Shown: one piece after another, positions 35,133 to 44,188 of the stretch
Numbering within the stretch: position 1 is the stretch's first letter
Layout of the letters: each line of letters begins with the position of its first letter
Origin: NCEH01 sp040049195
GTDB taxonomy: Bacteria > Pseudomonadota > Alphaproteobacteria > Rhizobiales > Xanthobacteraceae
NCBI RefSeq assembly: GCF_040049195.1
Contig: NZ_JBDZDL010000003.1
Direction: 5' to 3' (one strand)
DNA: 64,000 nt
Notes under the pieces: model-generated
Database searches by the model: none
Seen by the model: only the letters and a program-made list of their open reading frames with translations
Told to the model about the DNA's origin: nothing
Made by a program: the position numbers and the translations under genes

Positions 35133-36182
35133 ATGGACGACACGGAAACGGCCAGCCTGGGCAGGGTCACGCTGCAACGCCTGGCCTCGGAACTGGGACT
35201 GTCCACGGCCACGATCTCGCTCGCGCTGCGCGACAGCCCGGTGGTGGCGCAGGCCACCCGCCAGCGGGTCCAGGAGATGGCGCGCGAGCGCGGCTATGTG
35301 GCCAATCGCGGCGCCGCCTCCCTGCGCACCGCCCGCACCAACATCATCGGCGTCGGCCTGCACGATATCGTCAATCCCTCCTTCACCGAGCTGCTCGCGG
35401 CGCTCGAGGATGCGCTGAGCGGCGCCGGCAAGACCATTCTGCTCGGCGTGAGCCAGGAAGACGTGGTGCGCCAGGCCCGCACGCTCGGCACGCTCGCCGA
35501 ATACCGGCCGGACGCCTTCATCATCTCCCCCGCCGTGGACAGCACCGTCGCCGACCTGCGCGCGCTCGCCATCAGCGGCATCGCCGTGGTGCAGGTGACG
35601 CGGGAGGTGGAGGGATCGGGCTTCGATTTCGCCGGCTCCGACGATGAAACGGGCGTGTGCCTCGGCGTCGCCCATCTGGTGGCGCTCGGCCATCGCCGCA
35701 TCGGCATGATCGGCGGGCTGCAGGGAACCTCCACCGGGCGCAAGCGGCTGGCCGGCTACAAGGCCGGGCTCGCGAAGGCGGGGCTGCCGTTCGAGCCGGA
35801 GTTACATGTGCCCGGCCCCGGCCTGCGCGAATACGGCCGCGAGGGTGTGGGGCGCCTGCTGGCGTTGGACCATCCGCCCACCGCCGCGGTCTGCTTCAAC
35901 GATCTGTGCGCCTTCGGGGCGGTCATGGGCGTGCAGGCGGCGGGGCTGGAAGTGGGCGCGGATTTCTCCATCGTCGGCTATGACGACATCGGCGAAGCGG
36001 CCCTGTGGCACCCGGCCTTGACCACGGTCTATACCCGCATTCCCGAATATGGCCGGGCCGCCGCCGCCCTCGCGCTGTCGCGCATCGCCGCGCCCACCCG
36101 CCCGGTGGAGCGGGTCGTGCTGGAACCGAAGCTGGTGGTGCGCGCCTCCGCCGGCCCGCCCCCGGCCCGTCCCGCACGCTGA
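35133..36182 (+). CDS. LacI family transcriptional regulator
   Basis: A 349-residue LacI-type repressor. The N-terminal helix-turn-helix and hinge (TLQRLASELGLSTATISLAL and ATRQRVQEMARERGYVAN) occupy 10-60; the sugar-binding-protein-like effector domain follows, ending with the conserved DDIGEAALWHPALTTV region. Sugar acids or related hydroxy acids are usual ligands. It is divergent from the beta-hydroxyacid dehydrogenase gene and may use the AT-rich element TTAAATCGTTTAG near 35067-35079 as operator, though that palindrome is weak. It is followed after one base by the methyltransferase gene. Confidence 0.9.
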   Translation: MDDTETASLGRVTLQRLASELGLSTATISLALRDSPVVAQATRQRVQEMARERGYVANRGAASLRTARTNIIGVGLHDIVNPSFTELLAALEDALSGAGKTILLGVSQEDVVRQARTLGTLAEYRPDAFIISPAVDSTVADLRALAISGIAVVQVTREVEGSGFDFAGSDDETGVCLGVAHLVALGHRRIGMIGGLQGTSTGRKRLAGYKAGLAKAGLPFEPELHVPGPGLREYGREGVGRLLALDHPPTAAVCFNDLCAFGAVMGVQAAGLEVGADFSIVGYDDIGEAALWHPALTTVYTRIPEYGRAAAALALSRIAAPTRPVERVVLEPKLVVRASAGPPPARPAR

Positions 36183-36183
36183 C

Positions 36184-36996
36184 ATGCCGGACATCGTCAC
36201 GATCACCGACGCGCAGGACCCGCGCGTCGCGGATTTCCTCGCCGTGCGCGAGCGCGACCTGATCGGCCGGAAGAACCGCTTCATCGCCGAGGGCGAGGTG
36301 GTGCTGCGCCTGCTGGCGCCGCGCGCCGACCATCGTATCCGCGCGCTGCTGCTCTCGGCCGCCAGCGCCGAGCGCCTCGCGGACGTGATCGATCAGCTTC
36401 CGAACGCGGTGCAGGTACATGTGGCGGCGCAGGCGGTGATGGACGCCATCGTCGGCTTCCACATCCATCGCGGCATCCTCGCCCTCGTCGAGCCGCCGCC
36501 GCCGCCCGATCCGGCCGCTTTGCTCGCCGCTTTGCCGGCGCGCGCCCTGGTGGTGGGGCTGGTGGGCATCTCCAACCACGACAATATGGGCGGCATCTTC
36601 CGCAACGCCGCCGCCTTCGGCGCGAGCGCCGTGCTGCTGGACGCGGCGAGCTGCGATCCGCTCTATCGCAAGGCGATCCGGGTTTCGGTGGGCGCGAGCC
36701 TGATCGTGCCCTATGCGCGGGTCGCCAGCGGCGGCGCGATGCTGGAGGCGCTGGAACAGGCCGGCTTCGAGATCGTCTCGCTCAGCCCCTCCGGGGCAAG
36801 CCCCCTGTCCCGCCTGGAACGCGGCCCGCGCGTGGCGGCGCTGTTCGGCACCGAGGGACCCGGCCTGCCGGCGGACCTGCTCGCCCGCACCCGCACCGTT
36901 TCCATTCCCATGGCGCCGGGTTTCGACAGCCTGAACGTGGCCACCACCAGCGGCATCGTGCTCCACCACCTCGCCGGCGGGACCGGGGCAAGCTGA
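36184..36996 (+). CDS. TrmH/SpoU-family RNA 2'-O-methyltransferase
   Basis: A 270-residue SPOUT methyltransferase. The N-terminal substrate-binding domain (VRERDLIGRKNRFIAEGEVV) is followed by the knotted SAM-binding domain with VVGLVGISNHDNMGGIFRNA (motif 1), VAALFGTEGPGLPADLL (motif 2) and IPMAPGFDSLNVATTSGIVL (motif 3). It methylates a ribose 2'-OH in tRNA or rRNA; the target base is unknown. It begins one base after the LacI stop; the upstream open frame is part of lacI and not this gene. Likely co-transcribed with the regulator. Confidence 0.9.
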   Translation: MPDIVTITDAQDPRVADFLAVRERDLIGRKNRFIAEGEVVLRLLAPRADHRIRALLLSAASAERLADVIDQLPNAVQVHVAAQAVMDAIVGFHIHRGILALVEPPPPPDPAALLAALPARALVVGLVGISNHDNMGGIFRNAAAFGASAVLLDAASCDPLYRKAIRVSVGASLIVPYARVASGGAMLEALEQAGFEIVSLSPSGASPLSRLERGPRVAALFGTEGPGLPADLLARTRTVSIPMAPGFDSLNVATTSGIVLHHLAGGTGAS

Positions 36997-37061
36997 GCGC
37001 CGGACGCGCCGATGCGCGCGCTGCCCTGCTTGGCACACATGGACGTTGTGTTGCGTCGCAA

Positions 37062-37089
37062 TTGCACACTGGCGGCGGCGACCTATACT
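37062..37089 (+). promoter_or_regulatory. Probable housekeeping promoter of mnmA
   Basis: TTGCAC (37062-37067) and TATACT (37084-37089) with a 16-base spacer, about 60 bases before the mnmA ATG. Confidence 0.6.
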
Positions 37090-37151
37090 AAAGGGGCGTG
37101 GTCGCGCAGGGTCCGGCCATGCGCCAGTCCTTCTGCCGGTGACACCGCCCC

Positions 37152-38342
37152 ATGAATTTGCCCCCTAGCCTCCTCGACCAGATCGGCGATATCGGCGCGG
37201 ACCCCGCCTCCACGCGCGTGGTGGTGGCCATGTCCGGCGGCGTCGATTCCTCCGTCGTGGCGGGGCTGCTGGCGCACGCCGGCTATGACGTGGTGGGCGT
37301 GACGCTGCAATTGTACGACCAGGGCGCCGCCGCTTTGCGCAAGGGCGCCTGCTGCGCCGGGCAGGACATTTACGACGCCCGCACCGTAGCGGAAAAGCTC
37401 GGCATTCCCCATTACGTGCTCGATTATGAAAGCCGCTTCCGCGAGGAAGTGATCGAGCGCTTCGCCGACAGCTACGCCTCCGGCGTCACCCCCATTCCGT
37501 GCGTGGACTGCAACCGCACGGTCAAGTTCCGCGACCTGCTGGCCACCGCCGAGGATCTCGGCGCCAGCGTGCTCGCCACCGGCCATTACGTCTCCAGCCG
37601 CGCCTTGGCGGACGGCCGCCGCGCGCTCTTTCGCGCCGCCGAGGACAATCGCGACCAGAGCTATTTCCTCTACGCGACCACCCAGGCGCAGCTCGCGCGG
37701 CTGCGCTTTCCGCTCGGCCACCTGAAGAAGAGCGAGGTGCGCGCCCTCGCCGCAGAGCTGGGGCTGGTGGTGGCGGACAAGCCCGACAGCCAGGACATCT
37801 GCTTCGTGCCCGGCGGCGATTATGCCGAAGTGGTGCAGCGCCTGCGGCCCGAAGCCGGCGATCCCGGCGACATCGTGCATCTGGACGGGCGCCTGCTCGG
37901 CCGCCATCGCGGCGTGATGCATTACACCATCGGCCAGCGCAAGGGCCTCGGCATCTCCACGCCCGAGCCGCTCTATGTCATCGGCATCGACGCCGCGCGG
38001 CGCGAGGTCAAGGTCGGCCCGCGCGAGGCGCTCGCGGTGCACGCCATCCGCATCGCCGACGTGAACTGGCTGGGCGACGAGCCGTTCGCGGAGGCCTGCG
38101 CTGCCGGCCGCGAGGTGTTCGTCAAGGTGCGCTCCACGCGCGCCCCCGCACCGGGCCGGCTGGGGCTCGACGCGCAGGGGCACCCGCTGGTGCAATTGCA
38201 TCTCGGCGAAGAAGGCGTTGCACCGGGGCAGGCTTGCGTGCTCTACGATGCACCCGACGGCGGTGCCCGCCTTCTGGGCGGCGGCACCATTTTGCGCACC
38301 CGCTCGGCGGTGCGCGACGCCATGCAGGCACAGGTGGCCTGA
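37152..38342 (+). CDS. mnmA: tRNA-specific 2-thiouridylase
   Basis: A 396-residue MnmA, which adds sulfur at uridine 34 of the Lys, Glu and Gln tRNAs. The PP-loop SGGVDSS is at 28-34; catalytic cysteines are Cys117 or Cys120 (PCVDC) and Cys217 (QDICFVPGG), matching the E. coli Cys102/Cys199 pair. TGHYV and QRKGLGI are further signatures. The C-terminal beta domain (HAIRIADVNWLG) is complete. The gene has a probable promoter at 37062 and lies 90 bases before pmtA. Confidence 0.97.
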   Translation: MNLPPSLLDQIGDIGADPASTRVVVAMSGGVDSSVVAGLLAHAGYDVVGVTLQLYDQGAAALRKGACCAGQDIYDARTVAEKLGIPHYVLDYESRFREEVIERFADSYASGVTPIPCVDCNRTVKFRDLLATAEDLGASVLATGHYVSSRALADGRRALFRAAEDNRDQSYFLYATTQAQLARLRFPLGHLKKSEVRALAAELGLVVADKPDSQDICFVPGGDYAEVVQRLRPEAGDPGDIVHLDGRLLGRHRGVMHYTIGQRKGLGISTPEPLYVIGIDAARREVKVGPREALAVHAIRIADVNWLGDEPFAEACAAGREVFVKVRSTRAPAPGRLGLDAQGHPLVQLHLGEEGVAPGQACVLYDAPDGGARLLGGGTILRTRSAVRDAMQAQVA

Positions 38343-38432
38343 GGGAACGAAACTTTCGCGGCGCACGTGCCGCATGACAAGACGTCCCGGCGGGGCGACC
38401 GCCGGGATGCACAGGCTGGGGCAGAGGCAGAC

Positions 38433-39077
38433 ATGGCGGTCCAGTACGATCTCGAAGGCCAGAAGCGCGCGTATGCGAAATGGGCGCCCATCTACGACAC
38501 CGTCTATGAGAAGCTGCTGGCGGACGCGCAGCGCAAGGCGGCCAATGCCGCCGCGAGCTGCGGCCCGGACATTCTGGAGGTCGGCGTCGGCACCGGGCTG
38601 ACCCTGCCCTATTATCCCCGCACCTGCCGCATCACCGGCATCGATCTGTCCTCCGACATGCTGCGCAAGGCGGTGCAGAAGACCACGGCTCGCGGCCTGA
38701 AGCAGGTTTCGCTGCTGGCGGCCATGGACGCCTGCGCGCTCGGCTTCCCCGACGCCCGCTTCGACGCCGTCACCGTGCCCTTCGTCATCACTTTGGTGCC
38801 GGACCCGGAAGGCGCGCTCGATGAGATGCGTCGCGTGCTGAAGCCGGGCGGGGAAATCATCATCGCCTCCAAGCTCGGCGCCGATGCCGGCCCGGCCATG
38901 CATGTGGAAACCGCGCTCGCCCCGCTGGTGAAGAAGGTGGGCTGGAGCATCGCCTTCAAGGCCAGCCGCCTCGGCGCCTGGGCCGCCCGCCAGGGCGACA
39001 TGGATGTGGTGGAAATCTCGCCGGTTTTCCCGGTCGGCTTCTTCAAGCTGGTGCGCATCAAGAAATCGCGCGCCTGA
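38433..39077 (+). CDS. pmtA: Phosphatidylethanolamine N-methyltransferase (PmtA type)
   Basis: A 214-residue SAM-dependent methyltransferase. KRAYAKWAPIYDTVYEKLL is the PmtA N-terminus; motif I is ILEVGVGTGLTLPYY, and FVITLVPDPEGALDEMRRVL and IIIASKLG follow. Members of this group methylate phosphatidylethanolamine toward phosphatidylcholine at the inner membrane. Start 38433 has AGAGG seven bases upstream; an ATG at 38367 is not needed. It follows mnmA on the same strand. The alternative is a ubiquinone-type methyltransferase, but the N-terminal motif favours PmtA. Confidence 0.85.
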   Translation: MAVQYDLEGQKRAYAKWAPIYDTVYEKLLADAQRKAANAAASCGPDILEVGVGTGLTLPYYPRTCRITGIDLSSDMLRKAVQKTTARGLKQVSLLAAMDACALGFPDARFDAVTVPFVITLVPDPEGALDEMRRVLKPGGEIIIASKLGADAGPAMHVETALAPLVKKVGWSIAFKASRLGAWAARQGDMDVVEISPVFPVGFFKLVRIKKSRA

Positions 39078-39114
39078 GGCGGCGGTAGAGCGGTTGAAGA
39101 ACGCACGCGCTTTC

Positions 39115-39144
39115 TTGACACCGCCGCGCCCGCTCCCCTATATC
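39115..39144 (+). promoter_or_regulatory. Promoter of the tRNA-Met gene
   Basis: TTGACA (39115-39120) and TATATC (39139-39144) with an 18-base spacer, about 48 bases upstream of the tRNA. Confidence 0.7.
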
Positions 39145-39191
39145 CCGTCCTCCGCAAGCTCGCGTGCCCGGCACCGAGCGGCGTGCGATGT

Positions 39192-39268
39192 GGCAGTGTA
39201 GCTCAGTTGGTGAGAGCGCCGGATTCATAACCCGGAGGTCGGCGGTTCAAATCCGCCCGCTGCTACCA
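39192..39268 (+). tRNA. tRNA-Met (anticodon CAT)
   Basis: A 77-base cloverleaf starting GGCAGTG, closed by CGCTGCT then ACCA; the first base pair is G-T. D arm TAGCTCAGTTGGTGAGAGC, anticodon loop TTCATAA, T loop GGTTCAAATCC and an encoded CCA end. One A-C mismatch closes the anticodon stem. It reads as an elongator Met tRNA; the initiator would lack the first pair and carry three G-C pairs in the anticodon stem. Elongator versus tRNA-Ile(CAU) cannot be fully settled by eye. Confidence 0.92.
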
Positions 39269-39369
39269 TTCGCCCCCGGCCGAAATCGCCCCCATCCTTC
39301 GTCCTGAACAGATATCGCGCCGGCCATGCCGCGCGCGTCCTTGCCTTTGCCCGCGCGTTAAGCACGCCG

Positions 39370-39399
39370 AAAAAAAATGCCCCGGACCAGCCGGGGCAT
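39370..39399 (-). terminator. Rho-independent terminator of the mms operon
   Basis: ATGCCCCGG (39377-39385) and CCGGGGCAT (39391-39399) form a perfect 9-bp stem over a 5-base loop; on the minus strand it is followed by eight T. It lies about 30 bases after the mmsB stop. Confidence 0.9.
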
Positions 39400-39429
39400 G
39401 TCGTGGAGACTCGCGGGATGGCGGGCGCG

Positions 39430-40323
39430 TCACCCCTCGCGGGTGCGCACCCATTCGATGATGCCGGAGAAGTCCTTGCCGGCATTCCCCTCTTCCTCGA
39501 AGGCGGTGTAGAGCGCGGTCGCCGCCGCGCCGAGAGCGGTCGCCGCCCCGGCTTGGCCGGCAGCTTCCTGGGAGAGGCGCAGGTCCTTCAGCATCAGCGC
39601 GGCCGCAAAGCCCGGCTGGTAGCCCCGATTGGCCGGGCTGGTGGGCACCGGCCCCGGCACGGGGCAATAGGTGGTGAGCGACCAGCATTGCCCCGAGGAG
39701 GTCGATGCAACGTCGTAGAGCGCCTGATGGGAGAGGCCCAGCTTCTCCGCGAGTACGAACGCCTCGCTCACCGCGATCATGGAAATGCCGAGGATCATGT
39801 TGTTGCAGATCTTCGCCGCCTGCCCCGCGCCCGCATCGCCGCAATGGACGATCTTCTTGCCCATGAGCGCGAGGATGGGCTGCGCTTTCGCGAACGCCTC
39901 CGCCGTGCCGCCGGCCATGAAGGTGAGCGTGCCGGCTTCCGCCCCGCCCACGCCGCCGGAGACCGGCGCATCGAGCGGTTCGTGCCCGGCGGCGAGCGCC
40001 GCGTCATGGAAGGCGCGCGCCGAGGCGACGTCGATGGTGGAGCTGTCGATGAACAGCGTGCCGGGCTTCGCCGCGGCGAACAGGCCGTTTTCGCCCGTGG
40101 TGGCGCCCACCACATGCTTGCCGCTGGGCAGCATGGTGACGACGATGTCGGCGTCCGCCACCGCTTCGGCGGCAGTCGCGGCGATGACGACGCCCTTCGC
40201 CTTCGCGGCTTCCAGCGCGGCGGGCGCAAGGTCGAAGCCGCGCACGCTATGCCCCGCCTTGACCAGATTGGCCGCCATGGGCCCGCCCATGTTGCCGAGC
40301 CCGATGAAACCGATGCTGGCCAT
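39430..40323 (-). CDS. mmsB: 3-hydroxyisobutyrate dehydrogenase
   Basis: A 297-residue NAD-dependent dehydrogenase converting 3-hydroxyisobutyrate to methylmalonate semialdehyde in valine degradation. GFIGLGNMGGPMAANLVKAG is the Rossmann motif, LDAPVSGGVGGAEAGTL the substrate motif, and GAGQAAKICNNMILG holds the catalytic Lys. GGGAGGA precedes the start at 40323. It is the last gene of the operon, 29 bases after the isobutyryl-CoA dehydrogenase gene, and is followed by the terminator at 39370. Confidence 0.95.
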   Translation of the reverse strand: MASIGFIGLGNMGGPMAANLVKAGHSVRGFDLAPAALEAAKAKGVVIAATAAEAVADADIVVTMLPSGKHVVGATTGENGLFAAAKPGTLFIDSSTIDVASARAFHDAALAAGHEPLDAPVSGGVGGAEAGTLTFMAGGTAEAFAKAQPILALMGKKIVHCGDAGAGQAAKICNNMILGISMIAVSEAFVLAEKLGLSHQALYDVASTSSGQCWSLTTYCPVPGPVPTSPANRGYQPGFAAALMLKDLRLSQEAAGQAGAATALGAAATALYTAFEEEGNAGKDFSGIIEWVRTREG

Positions 40324-40352
40324 GTCTTCCTCCCGTTCTTCTTGTTGCCGGA

Positions 40353-41495
40353 TCAGTTCGCCCGCGCCACCAGAGCGCGGGAGATGATGACCCGCATGAT
40401 TTCGTTCGTGCCTTCCAGGATCTGGTGCACCCGCAGGTCGCGTACGATCTTCTCGATGCCGTAGTCGGCCAGATAGCCGTAACCGCCGTGCAATTGCAGC
40501 GCCTGGTTGGCGACCTCGAAGCCGGTGTCGGTCACCACGCGCTTCGCCATGGCGCACAGGCGGGTGGCCTGCGGGTCCGCCCGGTCGTAAGCGGCGGCGG
40601 CGCGCCACAGGAAGGTGCGGGCGACCTCAAGGTCCGTCTCCATGTCGGCGAGGCGGAATTGCAGCGCCTGGAATTCGTTGAGCGCCTTGCCGAAGGCGGT
40701 GCGCTCGCGCATGTAGCCGAGCGCCTTGTCGAAGGCGTTCTGCGCCCCGCCGAGCGAGCAGGCGGCGATGTTCAGCCGCCCGCCGTCGAGCCCGGCCATG
40801 GCGAATTTGAAGCCCTCGCCTTCCTTGCCCAGCAGGTTCTTGGCCGGCACGCGCGCGCCTTCCAGGATGACCGCGCGCGTGGGCTGGATCTTCCAGCCCA
40901 TCTTCTTCTCATTGGCGCCGAACGAGAGGCCGGGCGTGCCCGCTTCCACCAGGAAGGCGGAGATGCCCGAGGGGCCGGGCCCGCCGGTGCGCGCCATCAC
41001 CACATAAAGGTCGGAGGCGCCGGCGCCGGAGATGAACTGCTTCACCCCGTCGAGCACGTAATGGTCGCCGTCCCTCACCGCGCGGGTCTTCAGCGCCGCC
41101 GCGTCCGAGCCGCTGCCAGGCTCGGTGAGGCAATAGCTCGCCACCCGCTCCATGCTGCACAGGCCCGGCAGCCAGGCGAGGCGCTGGGCATCGTCGCCGA
41201 AGCGGTCGATCATGGCGGCGACCATGTTGTGGATCGACAGGAAGGCGGAGGTGGCCGGGCAGCCGGTGGCCAAGGCCTCGAAGATCAGCGTGCCGTCGAG
41301 CCGCGACAGGCCGGAGCCGCCGCTCTCCTCGCGCACATAGATGCCGCCCATGCCGAGGGCGGCGGCGGCGCGCAGCGTCTCCAGGGGGAAATGCTCGGCC
41401 TCGTCCCATTTCTGGGCATGGGGCGCGATCTCCTCGCGCGCGAAATCCTGCGCCATGGCGCGGATGGCCTGCTGGTCTTCCGTCAATTCGAACAT
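40353..41495 (-). CDS. Isobutyryl-CoA dehydrogenase (acyl-CoA dehydrogenase family)
   Basis: A 380-residue FAD enzyme oxidising isobutyryl-CoA to methacrylyl-CoA. FELTEDQQAIRAMAQDFARE is the N-terminus; YCLTEPGSGSDAAAL binds the flavin and LHGGYGYLADYGIEKIVRD contains the usual end motif with the catalytic Glu nearby. Specificity is inferred from the operon and similarity to the ACAD8 group rather than read from residues. GGGAGG lies before the ATG at 41495; the upstream open frame is not coding. Confidence 0.93.
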   Translation of the reverse strand: MFELTEDQQAIRAMAQDFAREEIAPHAQKWDEAEHFPLETLRAAAALGMGGIYVREESGGSGLSRLDGTLIFEALATGCPATSAFLSIHNMVAAMIDRFGDDAQRLAWLPGLCSMERVASYCLTEPGSGSDAAALKTRAVRDGDHYVLDGVKQFISGAGASDLYVVMARTGGPGPSGISAFLVEAGTPGLSFGANEKKMGWKIQPTRAVILEGARVPAKNLLGKEGEGFKFAMAGLDGGRLNIAACSLGGAQNAFDKALGYMRERTAFGKALNEFQALQFRLADMETDLEVARTFLWRAAAAYDRADPQATRLCAMAKRVVTDTGFEVANQALQLHGGYGYLADYGIEKIVRDLRVHQILEGTNEIMRVIISRALVARAN

Positions 41496-41632
41496 GGCAC
41501 CCTCCCGATCATGTGTCTGGCCGCCGGTTGGCCCGGCGTGCCGAAGGAAGGCGCATGGCGCTGGAACCGATCGCGTCATGCGCCTGAGGCGTGCGCGCGG
41601 CCGGGTCCCGCGAAGGAACCCGGCCGTTCGGC

Positions 41633-43129
41633 TCAGTTCATGGTGGGGATGACGAATTCCGCGCCGTCCTTGACGCCCGAAGGCCAGCGGGAGGTCACGG
41701 TCTTGGTCTTGGTGTAGAAGCGCACGCCATCCGGCCCGTGCTGGTTGAGATCGCCGAAGCCGGAGCGCTTCCAGCCGCCGAAGGTGTGGTAGGCGATGGG
41801 AACCGGGATCGGCACATTGATGCCCACCATGCCCACCTGCACCTTGGACGCGAAGTCGCGGGCAGCGTCGCCGTCGCGGGTGAAGATGGCGACGCCGTTG
41901 CCATATTCGTGCTCGGTCGGCAGGCGCAGGGCCTCCTTATAGTCCGGCGCGCGGACGACGGAGAGCACCGGGCCGAAGATCTCTTCCTTGTAGATGCGCA
42001 TGTCGGCGGTGACGTTGTCGAACAGGCAGCCGCCCATGTAGAAGCCGTTCTCATAGCCCTGGAGCTTGAAATTGCGGCCGTCCACCAGCAGCTTGGCGCC
42101 TTCGTTGATGCCGATATCGACATAGCTCTTCACCCGCTCGAGCGCCTCGCGGGTCACCAGCGGGCCGAAATCGGCGGTGACGTCGGTGGAGGGGCCGATC
42201 TTGAGGCTCTCGACACGGGGAACCAGCTTCTCCAGCAGCTTCTCGGCGGCATATTCGCCCACCGGCACCGCCACCGAAATCGCCATGCAGCGCTCGCCGG
42301 CGGAGCCGTAGCCGGCGCCGATCAGGGCGTCCACGGCCTGGTCCATGTCCGCGTCGGGCATGATGATCATGTGGTTCTTGGCGCCGCCGAAGCCCTGGAT
42401 GCGCTTGCCGCTCGCCGCCCCGCGCGCATAGATATATTGCGCGATGTTGGAGGAGCCGACGAAGCCCACCGCCTGGATGTCCGGGTCGTCGAGGATGGCG
42501 TCCACGGCTTCCTTGTCGCCGTTCACCACGTTCAGGATGCCGGCGGGCAGGCCGGCCTCGATCATCAGCTCGGCGAGCTTCATGGGCACGCCGGGATCGC
42601 GCTCGGACGGCTTGAGGATGAAGGCGTTGCCGCAGGCGATGGCGGGGCCGAACTTCCACATGGGGATCATGGCCGGGAAATTGAACGGCGTGATGCCGGC
42701 CACCACGCCCAGCGGCTGGCGCATGGAATAGACGTCGATGCCGGGGCCGGCGCCGTCGGTGAACTCGCCCTTCAGCAGATGGGGAATGCCGCAGGCGAAC
42801 TCGATCACCTCCAGGCCGCGCTGGATGTCGCCCTTGGCGTCGGGAACGGTCTTGCCGTGCTCGCGGGCGAGCAGATCGGCGAGGGCGTCGTAATCGCGCT
42901 GCACCAGTTCCAGGAATTTCATCATCACGCGGGCGCGGCGCTGGGGATTGGTGGCGGCCCAGCCGACCTGCGCGGCCTTGGCATTCTCCACGGCGGCGCG
43001 CATCTCGGCCGCCGAGGCGAGCGCCACGCGGCCCACAACTTCACCCGTCATGGGCTGCCACACGTCGCCATAGCGCCCGGACGTGCCGGCAACGTGCTTG
43101 CCGCCGATGAAATGGCCGATATCGCGCAT
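41633..43129 (-). CDS. mmsA: Methylmalonate-semialdehyde dehydrogenase (CoA-acylating)
   Basis: A 498-residue ALDH-superfamily enzyme producing propionyl-CoA from methylmalonate semialdehyde. VVGRVALASAAEMRAAVENA and FNFPAMIPMWKF are family motifs; the nucleophile is the Cys in GSAGERCMAISVAVPVG and AKNHMIIMPDAD precedes it. GGGAGG sits before the start at 43129. It is the first gene of the valine operon, with the isobutyryl-CoA dehydrogenase gene 137 bases downstream, and is divergent from the LysR gene. Confidence 0.96.
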   Translation of the reverse strand: MRDIGHFIGGKHVAGTSGRYGDVWQPMTGEVVGRVALASAAEMRAAVENAKAAQVGWAATNPQRRARVMMKFLELVQRDYDALADLLAREHGKTVPDAKGDIQRGLEVIEFACGIPHLLKGEFTDGAGPGIDVYSMRQPLGVVAGITPFNFPAMIPMWKFGPAIACGNAFILKPSERDPGVPMKLAELMIEAGLPAGILNVVNGDKEAVDAILDDPDIQAVGFVGSSNIAQYIYARGAASGKRIQGFGGAKNHMIIMPDADMDQAVDALIGAGYGSAGERCMAISVAVPVGEYAAEKLLEKLVPRVESLKIGPSTDVTADFGPLVTREALERVKSYVDIGINEGAKLLVDGRNFKLQGYENGFYMGGCLFDNVTADMRIYKEEIFGPVLSVVRAPDYKEALRLPTEHEYGNGVAIFTRDGDAARDFASKVQVGMVGINVPIPVPIAYHTFGGWKRSGFGDLNQHGPDGVRFYTKTKTVTSRWPSGVKDGAEFVIPTMN

Positions 43130-43204
43130 GATGCGCCTCCCTGCTTTTAAGCGTTTCCCAGATTTTGGCGTCGCTTGTTGGCCGGCACAATGGCCTATCA
43201 TTTT

Positions 43205-43241
43205 TTGCACATCTAGAGCTATTATTGCACGGTCACTGTGC
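43205..43241. promoter_or_regulatory. Candidate LysR-binding region of the mms divergon
   Basis: TTGCAC occurs at 43205-43210 and again at 43225-43230, exactly 20 bases (two helical turns) apart, and the second half continues as GCAC-N7-GTGC (43227-43241). It lies just upstream of the LysR ATG (43252) in the only divergent gap. Confidence 0.5.
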
Positions 43242-43251
43242 GGATTTTCAT

Positions 43252-44169
43252 ATGCCATCGGCCGTGTTCGACTGGGCGGACCTGCGCCATTTCCTGGCCA
43301 TCGCCCGCACCGGAAAGCTCACCACGGCGGCGCGGCTGCTGGGCGTGGAGCATTCCACCGTCAGCCGCCGGCTGACCTCGCTGGAGCGCAGCCTCGGCGC
43401 GAAGCTGTTCGACCGCCAGCCCGCCGGCTACGTGCTCACCAGCGCGGGCGAACGGCTGATGACCACCGCAGAGGCCATGGAGACCCTCGCCGCAGGGGCG
43501 CAGCAGGACATCGGCGGGGCGGATCTCGGCGTGTCCGGCGCGGTGCGCATCGGCGCGCCGGACGGGTTCGGCACCTTCTTCCTCGCGCCGCGCATCGGCG
43601 CGCTGGCGGCGCTCCATCCCGCGCTCGACATCCAATTGCTCGCCATGCCGCGCGTGTTCAGCCTGTCGAAGCGCGAGGCGGACATCGCCATCTCCATCAG
43701 CCGGCCGAAGGAAGGGCGCCTGCATGCGAGGAAGCTCACGGACTATCGCCTCGGCCTCTATGCCGCGCGCGATTATCTCGCCCGCCACGGCCCCATCGAG
43801 AGCCGGGCGGCGCTGCTGCGCCATCCCTTCATCAGCTATATCGACGATTTGATCTACACGCCCGAGCTCGACTATGTGCCGCTGGTCTCGCGCGACCTGC
43901 GGCCGCGCCTGAAAAGCTCGAACCTCGTGGCGCAGTTCATGGCGACGCGCGGCGGGGCGGGGGTGTGCGTGCTGCCCAATTTCATGGGCGATACCGACGA
44001 CGCGCTGGTGTCCATCCTCCCGCAGGAGGTCTCCCTCACCCGCAGCTTCTGGCTGCTGACCCATGCCGACATGCGCGATCTCGCCCGCGTGAAAGTCGCC
44101 TCCGACTTCATCGCCAAGGCGGCGCGGGAGGCGCAGGCGCTGTTTCTGCCGGCGGTGCGGGGGTCGTAA
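43252..44169 (+). CDS. LysR family regulator, probable mms operon regulator
   Basis: A 305-residue LysR protein. The N-terminal winged helix has DLRHFLAIARTGKLTTAARL and VEHSTVSRRLTSLERSLGAK (about 10-60); the inducer-binding domain shows IGAPDGFGTFFLAPRIGAL. It starts at 43252; the upstream open frame is intergenic. Divergent position next to mmsA suggests it activates valine degradation in response to a branched-chain intermediate. The well-known MmsR is AraC-type, so this is a different regulator doing the analogous job. Confidence 0.9.
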   Translation: MPSAVFDWADLRHFLAIARTGKLTTAARLLGVEHSTVSRRLTSLERSLGAKLFDRQPAGYVLTSAGERLMTTAEAMETLAAGAQQDIGGADLGVSGAVRIGAPDGFGTFFLAPRIGALAALHPALDIQLLAMPRVFSLSKREADIAISISRPKEGRLHARKLTDYRLGLYAARDYLARHGPIESRAALLRHPFISYIDDLIYTPELDYVPLVSRDLRPRLKSSNLVAQFMATRGGAGVCVLPNFMGDTDDALVSILPQEVSLTRSFWLLTHADMRDLARVKVASDFIAKAAREAQALFLPAVRGS

Positions 44170-44188
44170 AGGCGGGCCCCGTCTCCGT

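Noticed and set aside
39225..39485. Minus-strand open frame ending VAAGGFEPPTSGL
   Set aside because: The GGFEPPTSGL ending is the well-known false peptide produced by reading the antisense of a tRNA gene; it overlaps the tRNA-Met here.
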